Positions 1-7,154 of a DNA stretch of 17,159 nucleotides are shown one piece after another. The notes beneath the pieces were generated by a model. It was not told where the DNA came from and made no database searches. It was given only the letters and a program-made list of their open reading frames with translations. This DNA comes from an uncultured Oscillospiraceae bacterium (GTDB lineage: Bacteria; Bacillota; Clostridia; Oscillospirales; Ruminococcaceae). A program made the translations under genes and the position numbers. The stretch's first letter is position 1. The number at the start of each line of letters is the position of its first letter. The stretch lies in the NCBI GenBank assembly GCA_910586535.1, contig CAJUHS010000034.1:1-17159 (forward strand), read 5' to 3'.

Positions 1-70
1 GAACCCTCGCGCCGGTTACCCGACCTACGCCCTTAGCAGGGGCGCCTCGTCACCACTTGAGTACTTCTGC
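1..70 (-). tRNA. tRNA-Ser (anticodon GCU), 3' part missing
   Basis: Read on the minus strand, the sequence begins with a GCAGAAG acceptor arm. It continues through a D arm with TCAAGTGG, an anticodon arm CCCTGCTAAGGG giving anticodon GCT, and the long variable arm typical of serine tRNAs (GGTCGGGTAACCGGC). It then enters the T arm (GCGAGGGTTC), where the window ends. The T arm 3' half and acceptor 3' strand lie outside. It sits 30 bp downstream of a second serine tRNA on the same strand, so the two are probably co-transcribed. Confidence 0.93.
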
Positions 71-100
71 ATATGGTAACAAATAAACTATATGATTAAT

Positions 101-189
<89 letters not shown>

Positions 190-315
190 GGATGAACCGC
201 AAACGATTCGCCGGGATACAACCACAGGAATTGTAACCTGTGACTAATATAGTTTACCACAAAAAAGCTGTTTTGTCAATAGGAAAAACAAATTTTTTTA
301 TAAATTTCGTAAATA

Positions 316-350
316 TAAGCGGGGAAACGCTCACAAAGTCTCCCCGCTTA
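316..350 (-). terminator. Terminator-like hairpin after the chemotaxis receptor gene
   Basis: A perfect 10-bp stem (TAAGCGGGGA at 316-325 with TCCCCGCTTA at 341-350) closes a 15-nt loop about 30 bp past the receptor stop codon. The downstream tract on the minus strand is AT-rich rather than a clean T run, so efficiency is uncertain. It also separates the receptor from the tRNA genes. Confidence 0.7.
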
Positions 351-379
351 ACAATTTTAATACAAATCAAACCAATCCC

Positions 380-2359
380 CTATACTCTGAACACGCTGAT
401 GAGCTCTCTCAGTATCGACGCCTGACCCGAAAGCTCCTCTGAAGCCGCTGCGGACTGCTCCGCCGTTGCTGAGTTGGTCTGAACAACGCTGGATATCTGC
501 TCAATACCTGTTTTAATTTGTTCTATCATACCGGCCTGCTTTTCGCTTGCCGATGCAATTTCCTTAACAACTCCCTCAACGCCGAGAGCGCGTTTTTCAA
601 CGCCAGCCAAAGCTTCCGATGTGCTGCCGGCAATGCGCGAGCCGTTGTGAACCGCTTCCAAAGACTTCTGAATAAGCGTCGTAGTTGTTTTTGCAGCTTC
701 GGCAGACTTTGAAGCAAGGTTTCTTACTTCATCGGCAACCACAGCAAAGCCTTTTCCGGCTTCACCGGCTCTTGAAGCCTCAACAGCTGCGTTAAGTGCA
801 AGAATATTTGTCTGGAAAGCAATATCCTCGATAGTTTTGATGATATTTCCGATATGCTCCGAAGTTTCGTTTATGCTTGTCATAGCCTCGTTCAGGCGGG
901 ACATTTCACTGATAGCGGTATTCATATATCCGATAGTTTCCTCGGCAAGCTTGTTGGCGCTTTCGCAGCTTCCGTAATTTTCCTCGACCTCGGTGGTTAT
1001 AACAGCTATTCTCGAAGCAAGATGCTCTATCTCCGAAGCCTGCTCTGTAGCGCCCTGAGAGAGCGCCTGCGCGCCGGATGATACCTGATCCGCGCCAGAT
1101 GTTACCTGATCTGCGGAAGTGTTTATTTGAGTGATAGTCTCGACAAGCTTGCTGTTGATATTTTTTATATAACCAAGCAGCTTTTTAAAGTCTCCGACGT
1201 AATATTCCGCTCCCGTATCCGTATTTACCCCGAGATCACCGTCCGCCATAGCCTCAAGGACGCGCCCGATATCACCGATCATATTGTTAAGACTTTCAAC
1301 TACTGTATGGGTAGCCATAGCAAGCCTTCCAGCCTCGTCTTGCCTGTGTATCTCGGGTATACCGCTTTGCAGATCGCCGCTTGCAAGCTTTTCGATCCTT
1401 TCAGTGCATAAACGAATCGATTTTCCGACTCCTATTCCGAGCTTCGCCGAAATGATTGCCGCAATAACAACAGAGACCACAACTACAATAACAGTAAAGT
1501 AAATTCCCCTTACCGTACTTTCAAGGAAATCATTGGCAGGAGCGTATATAGCAATAGACCATCCGTCTGTACCCTCTATGGGACTATAGCCCATAAATTT
1601 TTTCTCACCGTCAAGAGTATATGAATCATAGCCTGCATTTCCGCTGAGCATGGATTTATGTATCACAGCCAGATCACCGTAGCCCCTTTCCGCCGCTGCG
1701 GGATCTTTTGCCGTTTCGCTTATATTTTCGCCATTAAGCACCACGTTGCTGTCAATATTAGCAATTGTACTTCCGGATTTGTCGATAATATAGGCAACGC
1801 TGTTTTCACTTGCCTTTATATCGCGTACGATGTCGTTTAGGAACTCCTCGTCGGGAACAATATAAACGCAGCCGACCGATTCACCGCCTGCAATTCCGTC
1901 TTTCCACAGAGGAGCTGCAACAATGACCGTTATTTTGCCCGTTACTTTTGAAATAAGCGGAGAGGAAACATACGGCAGACCTTTCATTGCATTTTGGTAA
2001 TAGGCTCTGTCGGTGTAGTTATTGCCGTCTACGCCGTCGCCGTTTATATCCACAAGGTTGCATCTTTGAAGACCGTATTTTTCGGTATGATTGTTCAGTA
2101 TTTCGATCTTGTCCTCAACAGGCACACTTTCGTCGGACATTCTTTCTATCATGCCCAACTCGCTCGCAATGTTTGCGTACGCCTGAATTTCCCAAGCAAC
2201 GCGTTGTGCTGACAGTCCGGCGGTCTCGGTCAGATTCATTTCCGCCATTTCCATTGTGGAATTGTAGCTGAGCGTACTGGCAAACGTCCCCAAGAAAAGC
2301 AATGAAATAATAGTCATGATAACGATTGTGTAAAAAATTTTTTTCCCTATTGATTTCAC
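380..2359 (-). CDS. Methyl-accepting chemotaxis protein (dCache sensor, HAMP, MCP signal domain)
   Basis: This is a membrane chemoreceptor that would signal to CheA/CheW. From the GTG start it has 659 residues. There is one membrane helix near 7-30 and a periplasm-type dCache ligand domain to about 278; the segment YYQNAMKGLPYVSSP near 120 is typical of Cache folds. A second helix lies near 286-308, followed by a HAMP domain and a second HAMP-like stretch to about 395. The methylation/signalling coiled coil has the conserved tip DIAFQTNILALNAAVEASR near 512-530. No C-terminal NWETF-type tether is present. I chose GTG at 2359 because GGGGGA lies 7 nt upstream. An in-frame ATG at 2455 would add 32 non-helical residues and has no comparable site. 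The ligand is unknown; amino acids are common for dCache. Confidence 0.93.
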   Translation of the reverse strand: MKSIGKKIFYTIVIMTIISLLFLGTFASTLSYNSTMEMAEMNLTETAGLSAQRVAWEIQAYANIASELGMIERMSDESVPVEDKIEILNNHTEKYGLQRCNLVDINGDGVDGNNYTDRAYYQNAMKGLPYVSSPLISKVTGKITVIVAAPLWKDGIAGGESVGCVYIVPDEEFLNDIVRDIKASENSVAYIIDKSGSTIANIDSNVVLNGENISETAKDPAAAERGYGDLAVIHKSMLSGNAGYDSYTLDGEKKFMGYSPIEGTDGWSIAIYAPANDFLESTVRGIYFTVIVVVVSVVIAAIISAKLGIGVGKSIRLCTERIEKLASGDLQSGIPEIHRQDEAGRLAMATHTVVESLNNMIGDIGRVLEAMADGDLGVNTDTGAEYYVGDFKKLLGYIKNINSKLVETITQINTSADQVTSGADQVSSGAQALSQGATEQASEIEHLASRIAVITTEVEENYGSCESANKLAEETIGYMNTAISEMSRLNEAMTSINETSEHIGNIIKTIEDIAFQTNILALNAAVEASRAGEAGKGFAVVADEVRNLASKSAEAAKTTTTLIQKSLEAVHNGSRIAGSTSEALAGVEKRALGVEGVVKEIASASEKQAGMIEQIKTGIEQISSVVQTNSATAEQSAAASEELSGQASILRELISVFRV

Positions 2360-2489
2360 AATGATTCCCCCAATTTTAATGTATAAATGCATAAAGCCCT
2401 TGTATTCCGAACCGTCAAAATACGCGCCGTTCGTCATTTTTGGGAGGACACGCATGGCCTTGAATCCAAGTTATTAATAGCTTATTAAC

Positions 2490-2518
2490 ATTATACCACT
2501 TTACTATATATGTGTCAA
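2490..2518 (-). promoter_or_regulatory. Sigma-A promoter of the chemoreceptor gene
   Basis: A perfect-consensus TTGACA (2513-2518) and TATAAT (2490-2495) are separated by 17 bp on the minus strand. The predicted start near 2483 gives a 5' leader of about 124 nt before the GTG start, which is long for a simple gene. Confidence 0.85.
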
Positions 2519-2730
2519 GAGGTAAAATGGCAAAATCGCTAAAAAAATGCTTTTATATTGACAAATTATTATACGAAAAAACAATGCCTCAGTATTTTAA
2601 TATATGTTTCAGCCTTTTTAATATATTATTGGAAATACAAAATAAAACACACTCTGCAAATATATTTAAATCATAACTCACAAAATCCAAAAACGAAAAA
2701 TGCGTGTGACTTGTGCAGCCTTCGTAAAAA
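2519..2730. other. AT-rich spacer with no recognised gene
   Basis: The stretch between the chemoreceptor promoter and the end of the pnuC-like gene is strongly AT-rich. It has no ORF with a plausible ribosome site and no clear intrinsic terminator for the pnuC-like gene. A TTGACA at about 2559-2564 on the plus strand lacks a matching -10. Confidence 0.5.
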
Positions 2731-3447
2731 CTATTTATGGATAAGCGCTTTTTCCGCGTCATTGTCAGCCTGACGCTTTCCCATTTTCCGCCAGCTTATA
2801 AATCCGTAAAGGTCGTTGATCAAAAACATTGCAAAGCAAATTATTACAGACAGATAAGATATGTCCGATATTGCCGCCATTACCCATAAAACGATAAGTA
2901 TAAGATCGTTTGCCGCATATGCCAGCGCGTAAAACTCACTTCTGCGGAATGTAAAATATACCGCGATAAAGCTCGTAGTTACCGAGATCGTGCTGGGTAC
3001 AAGATTCGCCGTGCCGAATCTGTCTAATATAAAGTAGAAAGCAACCGTTACCAGCGCCGTTAATATAAGCATAAAAACTATTTCCCCGCGTTTTATACGG
3101 TTTACCTTTACTTCAGAACGGTTGCCGTTATATGGGTTGCGTACCCAGGAAATAAATGCCAGTACAGCCATCGGCGCGGACATACCCATATAGGTTATCA
3201 TTTCGCCGTAATATGCAAACGAATAGGAAATTATTCCATAAAGCACACTGAAAACAATTATCAGTATTTGTCCGGCCGGGTTTCCCTTTGCGTTGAAGAT
3301 CAGCGCAGTGATCCCGATAAGCGACGCGGCAAGCTTCAGCCAGCCTGTTCTGTCAAATATCAGAAATGAACCTGTTATCGCTGTTACCGAACACAGCCAC
3401 AGTGCGATTTCCCCCTTGGTAAAATAGTTCAGGACTTTTTTTAGCAT
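2731..3447 (-). CDS. pnuC: PnuC-family nicotinamide riboside/vitamin transporter
   Basis: This is a 238-residue integral membrane protein with about seven hydrophobic helices. The C-terminal NDLYGFISWRKM segment and the internal aromatic/Asn pattern are typical of the PnuC (NMN_transporter) family. Members are facilitators that bring nicotinamide riboside, thiamine (PnuT) or other vitamins into the cell, where a kinase traps them. Substrate cannot be fixed from sequence: the leader has no recognisable TPP (PnuT) or FMN riboswitch, and no NadR-type kinase gene lies nearby, so nicotinamide riboside is the default guess. The start ATG has GGAGG six bases upstream. The gene is monocistronic with its own consensus promoter and an attenuator-like leader. 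Confidence 0.88.
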   Translation of the reverse strand: MLKKVLNYFTKGEIALWLCSVTAITGSFLIFDRTGWLKLAASLIGITALIFNAKGNPAGQILIIVFSVLYGIISYSFAYYGEMITYMGMSAPMAVLAFISWVRNPYNGNRSEVKVNRIKRGEIVFMLILTALVTVAFYFILDRFGTANLVPSTISVTTSFIAVYFTFRRSEFYALAYAANDLILIVLWVMAAISDISYLSVIICFAMFLINDLYGFISWRKMGKRQADNDAEKALIHK

Positions 3448-3557
3448 GACGATCCTCCTAAAAAAATAAACATTCGACCGCGCATCTTCAAAGACCTAAC
3501 GATACGCGGCGAATGTTTTCAACATTCTTATTCTGCCCGGTGGCATTACATTATTTG
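3448..3557 (-). promoter_or_regulatory. pnuC leader with mutually exclusive hairpins (candidate riboswitch/attenuator)
   Basis: The predicted transcript begins near 3557 and runs about 110 nt to the ATG. Three copies of one heptamer in alternating orientation are visible on the RNA strand: GAATGTT (3521-3527), AACATTC (3511-3517) and GAATGTT (3469-3475). Copies 1 and 2 can form a 7-bp hairpin. Copies 2 and 3 form the base of a long terminator. The two structures share copy 2 and cannot coexist. A small TGCC/GGCA hairpin lies upstream (about 3534-3545), and GGC/GCC could close the first hairpin. This is the layout of a transcriptional riboswitch expression platform. I do not recognise TPP, FMN, preQ1 or NAD+ aptamer motifs. 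Confidence 0.6.
3460..3517 (-). terminator. Intrinsic terminator inside the pnuC leader
   Basis: On the minus strand, 8 bp (AACATTCG/CGAATGTT) stack on 9 bp (CCGCGTATC/GATGCGCGG, one G-U pair) with a single bulged U, closing a 14-nt loop. The stem is followed by UUUAUUUUUUU (3460-3470), and the pnuC Shine-Dalgarno GGAGG begins just after it. A strong terminator between a promoter and its only gene implies conditional read-through. Confidence 0.82.
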
Positions 3558-3563
3558 CATTTA

Positions 3564-3592
3564 ATTGTAGCATGTCCGAACAGAAATGTCAA
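3564..3592 (-). promoter_or_regulatory. Sigma-A promoter of pnuC
   Basis: TTGACA (3587-3592) and TACAAT (3564-3569) are separated by exactly 17 bp on the minus strand. The start is predicted near 3557, upstream of the attenuator. Confidence 0.85.
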
Positions 3593-3717
3593 GAGACATA
3601 AAATCAAATTTACGCAGCAATGAAAGATAACAGCGCCGTCACAGCAGCAATACTGTCATTTTCTTAAGTTCCATTTAGGAAAGACTTTAAAAAGCATCCG
3701 CGGTATCAAAAATACTG

Positions 3718-4491
3718 CTATTCCTCAAACGGTACAAAGGATATTTTTTCATACTCAGCGGTAAGCGGCATTTTCGAGTCGTCAAAAGCGTTGAGCCAGC
3801 TGTCCACGCCTGTTCCGCACCATGCGTTCATCATTATCTTGCTTTCGGTCACGGGAATATTTTCATCTACCGAGTAGACCTCAACGCCGTCCACAAACCA
3901 TACTATCTTGTCCTTATGCCACTCAAAAGCATAGGTGTGGAAATCTTCGGAAGCGTCAAATCCCAGATCGTGCATATACTCATGGTTTCCAGCGCCATTC
4001 GTAAAGTAGTTGAACTGAACCTTTGTGGTGTCCTTGCCCAGTATCTCGATATCTATCTCGTCCCAAGGATTGCCGTCGGAAGGTCCCGTATAGGTAAAGA
4101 ACGAGGACACAACTCCGTCGTTCTTAATTGCCTTCATGGAGACCTCATAACGTCCGTAACCGTAAAAATCCTTTGAACGGTACTCTCCGCCCGAATATGG
4201 TACCGTCTTTAAAGGGCTTTCATCATTGTTGATAATGAGCTGCATTTTTCCGTTTTCAAAGGTACAGTTTTCCTTTCTCCATGTTACGTTGAACATACTT
4301 CCGTTGCACCAGCCGTCCGCTGCCTCGAACAGCTCCGAACCGCCGTTTTCAAAGCTTACCGACGAAATATCCGCCGCATTGGGTTGACTCATTTCACCGT
4401 CTCCTCCGTTTTTCCCGCAGGAGCAGAGCGCCGCCGACATTACCGCCGACAAAACAACAATAAAAAATCTTGATTTAAATGTTTTTTTCAT
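3718..4491 (-). CDS. GH16 beta-glucanase lipoprotein (lichenase/laminarinase type)
   Basis: This is an endo-beta-glucanase of glycoside hydrolase family 16, expected to cut mixed-linkage or beta-1,3-glucans outside the cell. From ATG 4491 it has 257 residues: a basic, hydrophobic signal peptide, a lipobox-like L-C-S-C with the lipidated cysteine at 25, a short linker, then the jelly-roll domain from about 48. The catalytic signature WDEIDIE is intact: Glu145 as nucleophile, Asp147 and Glu149 as acid/base. This spacing, without an extra Met, matches the lichenase-type signature, but laminarinase activity cannot be excluded. GGAGG lies 8 nt upstream of the chosen start; an upstream in-frame ATG at 4527 overlaps the promoter. 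The AraC gene lies just upstream on the same strand, and this gene has its own promoter in between. Confidence 0.92.
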   Translation of the reverse strand: MKKTFKSRFFIVVLSAVMSAALCSCGKNGGDGEMSQPNAADISSVSFENGGSELFEAADGWCNGSMFNVTWRKENCTFENGKMQLIINNDESPLKTVPYSGGEYRSKDFYGYGRYEVSMKAIKNDGVVSSFFTYTGPSDGNPWDEIDIEILGKDTTKVQFNYFTNGAGNHEYMHDLGFDASEDFHTYAFEWHKDKIVWFVDGVEVYSVDENIPVTESKIMMNAWCGTGVDSWLNAFDDSKMPLTAEYEKISFVPFEE

Positions 4492-4525
4492 TATAGCAGC
4501 CTCCGTTAAAATTATTGCTGAAATC

Positions 4526-4554
4526 ATTATACCGCTCCGGCTCTTCGGTGTATA
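4526..4554 (-). promoter_or_regulatory. Promoter of the GH16 gene
   Basis: A consensus TATAAT (4526-4531) is preceded 17 bp upstream by TATACA (4549-4554; four of six match). A weak -35 fits a promoter needing an activator, and direct repeats sit 5 bp upstream. Confidence 0.7.
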
Positions 4555-4559
4555 TCATA

Positions 4560-4587
4560 ATTTTGACGTAACTTTAACTATTTTGAC
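4560..4587 (-). promoter_or_regulatory. Direct repeats GTCAAAAT, 20 bp apart: candidate AraC-type operator
   Basis: On the minus strand GTCAAAAT occurs at 4580-4587 and again at 4560-4567, exactly 20 bp apart (two helical turns). The site ends 5 bp before the GH16 -35. Tandem direct half-sites next to -35 are the usual layout for AraC-family activators, and an AraC gene overlaps the distal half-site. A close variant, GTTAAAAT, appears at the solute-binding gene. Confidence 0.5.
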
Positions 4588-5339
4588 TTTTTTGTTCTGT
4601 CCATGCTCCAGGTGGAGCGGTAGTATTTTTTTCGGAACTCGTTGGGGGTCATTCCGGTATACTTTTTAAAAATGCTGATAAAATGACTGTGGGAATTAAA
4701 AGCAAGATAATTCCCTATATCTACGGGAGCATAGTCGGAATATTTCAGCATATTCTGAGCAGTCTCGACTCTTTTTACAGCAATATATGTGCTGACAGTG
4801 ACACCTACCTCGCTGCGGAAAAGTCTCGACAGATATGACGGGCTCAGAGAAACGTATTCGGCGATCTCTTCCTCGGATATCTTAGAATGGAGATGATCGT
4901 AAATATAGTCCATCGTCATTATGATCGGCTTAGAATAAATACTGCTTCGTGCAACCTTGTTCATCTGACTTGTGAAATCGAGTACAGCTTCTTTGTGCAA
5001 TGCATGTATCTCCGCCGCTATAGAGCACTTATCCGCTTTCAGTATGTACAGATCGCTGAGAGTATATGCCGGTTCCATTTCCATTCCGCCCTCTACACAG
5101 AAACGTGTTATAAGTGCTACGGTTATGGTAAAATGATACTTAAGATTCCGAAGGGGATCCTCGGAAAGCATACCAACTCCCCCTGAGCCGAGCGGGGTCA
5201 TAAGCTGCTCCACCCTTTCGATATTTCCGCTTTTAACGCAGTCGTAAAACTCAAATTCCTTTTCAAACGGAGAATGCTTAAAAGAGTATTCCCTATTCAT
5301 AAAGGCTCTGTAGGTCAATTCCTTTTCCGATTGAGCCAT
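4578..5339 (-). CDS. AraC-family transcriptional regulator
   Basis: The protein has 253 residues. An N-terminal domain of about 130 residues contains the DPLRNLKYHF...ITRFCVEGGME block often found in clostridial AraC proteins. It lacks the cupin sugar-binding pattern of AraC itself. The C-terminal pair of helix-turn-helix units spans about 141-242, with SLSPSYLSRLFR and the FKKYTGMTPNEFRKKY signature. It lies between the GH16 gene, on the same strand, and the divergent solute-binding protein gene, so it probably controls both in response to glucan oligosaccharides. The ATG has AAGGAGGTG about 8 nt upstream. Its last codons overlap the distal half of the direct repeat before the GH16 promoter. 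Confidence 0.9.
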   Translation of the reverse strand: MAQSEKELTYRAFMNREYSFKHSPFEKEFEFYDCVKSGNIERVEQLMTPLGSGGVGMLSEDPLRNLKYHFTITVALITRFCVEGGMEMEPAYTLSDLYILKADKCSIAAEIHALHKEAVLDFTSQMNKVARSSIYSKPIIMTMDYIYDHLHSKISEEEIAEYVSLSPSYLSRLFRSEVGVTVSTYIAVKRVETAQNMLKYSDYAPVDIGNYLAFNSHSHFISIFKKYTGMTPNEFRKKYYRSTWSMDRTKKSK

Positions 5340-5368
5340 AAGAAAAACACCTCCTTGCCTCTGACTCT

Positions 5369-5397
5369 ATTATACACCAACCGAAGAAAAAATGCAA
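5369..5397 (-). promoter_or_regulatory. Promoter of the AraC gene
   Basis: TATAAT (5369-5374) has a TTGCAT hexamer (5392-5397) 17 bp upstream on the minus strand. It is back-to-back with the promoter of the solute-binding gene in a 181-bp divergent region. Confidence 0.65.
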
Positions 5398-5404
5398 CAA
5401 AATC

Positions 5405-5434
5405 TTGATAAAAAAAGCAAAAAAATAGTATTAT
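5405..5434 (+). promoter_or_regulatory. Promoter of the solute-binding protein gene
   Basis: TTGATA (5405-5410) and TATTAT (5429-5434) are spaced by 18 bp. A second possible -10, TATAGT, lies at 5452-5457. In either case the inverted repeat at 5474-5497 would fall in the early transcript. Confidence 0.55.
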
Positions 5435-5473
5435 TAGATGTGCGGATATGTTATAGTAAAGCTACAAGCAAAC

Positions 5474-5497
5474 GGTTAAAATGTGATAATTTTAACC
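5474..5497 (+). promoter_or_regulatory. Inverted repeat GGTTAAAAT-N6-ATTTTAACC (operator or leader hairpin)
   Basis: A perfect 9-bp dyad with a 6-nt centre lies just upstream of the ribosome site of the solute-binding gene. Each arm contains GTTAAAAT, one base different from the GTCAAAAT repeats at the GH16 promoter. On the minus strand GTTAAAATTATCA matches GTCAAAATTATGA at 11 of 13 positions. It may be bound by the neighbouring AraC protein or may act as an RNA hairpin. Confidence 0.5.
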
Positions 5498-5520
5498 CGG
5501 TTTGAAAAGGAGAGATTTAT

Positions 5521-6939
5521 ATGAAGAATTTAAAAAGAACACTGGCATTTATTTCCGCGCTTTCTATCGTGGGAACATTGTCAGCCTGCTCCGACAGCGG
5601 CGAGCAGACCCCCGAAGCTACCCTTGCAGCCACAGTTGAGACTACTGCTCCCAAGGAGCTGAGCGATGAAGAAAAGGAATCTGTTGCGGCAGTTGACGTC
5701 GGCGATGACGAGAAGCTTGAAAACGGAAAGGTAAGATGGCTTGCTACATACGATATCAACCCTGCCAAGGGCAAGCCTAAGGACTTCTCCCTTGAGCTTT
5801 TTGAGACAAAATACGGCGGAAGCATCGAATGGATTAACACCACTTGGGAAAACCGCTTCACCGACCTTTCCACTCTCGTAGTCGGCGGAGACGCTCCCGA
5901 TATGTTCCCCGCACAGGAATTTGACACATTCCCTTCAAAGGTCGTAGAGGGTATGTTCCTGCCTTGGGACGAATATATCGACTTCAATGACACTGAACTC
6001 TGGAACGAGGGCGGCAAAAAGCTTTCCGATATGCATATGCTGGGCGGAAAACACTATGTTTGCGCTACCTCGAGCGAATCCAAGTGCCTTATGATCTACA
6101 ATCAGAAAACCATCGACGAAAACAGCCTTGACGATCCGAGAGAGCTTCTCGCTGAAGGCAACTGGACATGGGATACGTTCCGCAGTATGTGCGTTGAGTA
6201 CTGCGACCGCGAAAACGACAAGTTCGCATACGACAGCTGGTATTTTGAAACACAGTTTGTTCTCACAACAGGCGTTGCTCCGATCACTGTTGAAAACGGT
6301 CTTGTTGTAAACAATATTGCAAGTCCCGAAATGGAACGTGCTGAAAACTTTATGTACAACCTCAAAAAGGACGATCTGCCTCTCCCGAAAGCAGAATTTG
6401 ACTGGACTGAACAGCCTCAGCGTGTTCCGGAGGGCAAAACATTGTTCTACCCAATCGCTACATGGGCTTTGTGGGAAACAAACCTTACCGGTCTCGGCAC
6501 TCCCGAAGAGATAAGATTCGTACCTATGCCCAAGGATCCCGATGCTGACAAATACTACCTCCCCGCTAATATGGACGCTTACACTCTCTGCAAAGACGCA
6601 CAGAACCCCGAAGGCGCAGGCGCGTTCATGAAGTGCAAGCTCATTGCTGAAAAGGACGAAAGCGCTCAGCAGATTACTTTTGACCAGTGGAGAAAGGACT
6701 ACGGCTGGACAGACGAGATGTTTGAAATGTGGCGTACTGTAAGAGAGCTTACAGACGAAAATCCTGTTGTAAGCTTCCATATGGGTCTGCCCAAGGATGT
6801 TGCAGATATTGTTGACGACAGAATAAAGCAGGCTTCTTTCAACGGAACAGACTGGGCTACAACAAGAGAAGAAATCAACGGTCTTACACAGGTAACTGTT
6901 GACGAGCTGAACGAAAAGATTAAGGCGAATTTTTCCTGA
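5521..6939 (+). CDS. Extracellular solute-binding lipoprotein, ABC sugar transporter family 1
   Basis: The protein has 472 residues, with a signal peptide ending in lipobox LSAC (20-23), so Cys23 is lipidated. An acidic, Thr/Glu-rich linker runs to about 70, followed by the two-lobed sugar-binding fold. Typical elements are DLSTLVVGGDAPDMFP near 120 and LMIYNQKTIDEN, the family-1 YN-K pattern, near 190. Trp-rich patches (NWTWDTF, ATWALWETN) suggest carbohydrate stacking. No permease or ATPase genes adjoin it, so it must work with a transporter encoded elsewhere. AGGAG lies 8 nt before the ATG. Context between GH16 and GH5 genes suggests binding of beta-gluco-oligosaccharides. A strong terminator follows, so this gene is transcribed alone. 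Confidence 0.9.
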   Translation: MKNLKRTLAFISALSIVGTLSACSDSGEQTPEATLAATVETTAPKELSDEEKESVAAVDVGDDEKLENGKVRWLATYDINPAKGKPKDFSLELFETKYGGSIEWINTTWENRFTDLSTLVVGGDAPDMFPAQEFDTFPSKVVEGMFLPWDEYIDFNDTELWNEGGKKLSDMHMLGGKHYVCATSSESKCLMIYNQKTIDENSLDDPRELLAEGNWTWDTFRSMCVEYCDRENDKFAYDSWYFETQFVLTTGVAPITVENGLVVNNIASPEMERAENFMYNLKKDDLPLPKAEFDWTEQPQRVPEGKTLFYPIATWALWETNLTGLGTPEEIRFVPMPKDPDADKYYLPANMDAYTLCKDAQNPEGAGAFMKCKLIAEKDESAQQITFDQWRKDYGWTDEMFEMWRTVRELTDENPVVSFHMGLPKDVADIVDDRIKQASFNGTDWATTREEINGLTQVTVDELNEKIKANFS

Positions 6940-6992
6940 TTTACTAACCAGCCTTAATTCACGGTAACGGATATCCATACGTCATTTAACGC

Positions 6993-7040
6993 GGCAGGGT
7001 TCCGCCTTTAGGACGGAGCCCTGCCAAAGTTATTTTCTTT
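6993..7040 (+). terminator. Terminator of the solute-binding protein gene
   Basis: A 12-bp stem with one G-U pair (GGCAGGGTTCCG at 6993-7004 with CGGAGCCCTGCC at 7014-7025) is followed by a T-rich tract (TTATTTTCTTT). It separates this gene from the GH5 gene, which therefore needs its own promoter. Confidence 0.82.
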
Positions 7041-7109
7041 AGGCAACAAATATTATAATAATCAAACAAAAATTGTATATTTTTATCGGCGCAGGGTCTA
7101 TAGTAATCG

Positions 7110-7131
7110 TATACAGCCAGTTCTGTATAAT
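7110..7131 (+). promoter_or_regulatory. GH5 promoter -10 overlapped by an inverted repeat
   Basis: TATAAT at 7126-7131 lies 23 bp before the ATG. A perfect dyad TATACAG-N6-CTGTATA (7110-7129) overlaps this -10, as expected for a repressor operator. No good -35 is seen 17 bp upstream. The dyad differs from the GTYAAAAT motif at the other glucan genes, so a separate regulator is likely. TATAGT at 7100-7105 is an alternative -10. Confidence 0.5.
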
Positions 7132-7154
7132 ATCTGCGAAAGGAATGATACAAT

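Noticed and set aside
3541..3557. Tiny leader ORF (Met-Gln-Ile-Met-stop) at the 5' end of the pnuC transcript
   Set aside because: It has no ribosome site, only four codons and no regulatory codon run, so peptide-based attenuation is not supported.
5935..6978. Long minus-strand open frame of 347 codons opposite the solute-binding gene
   Set aside because: It is the antisense shadow of a well-supported plus-strand gene, has a Cys/Val-rich composition without any recognisable domain, and lacks a ribosome site.
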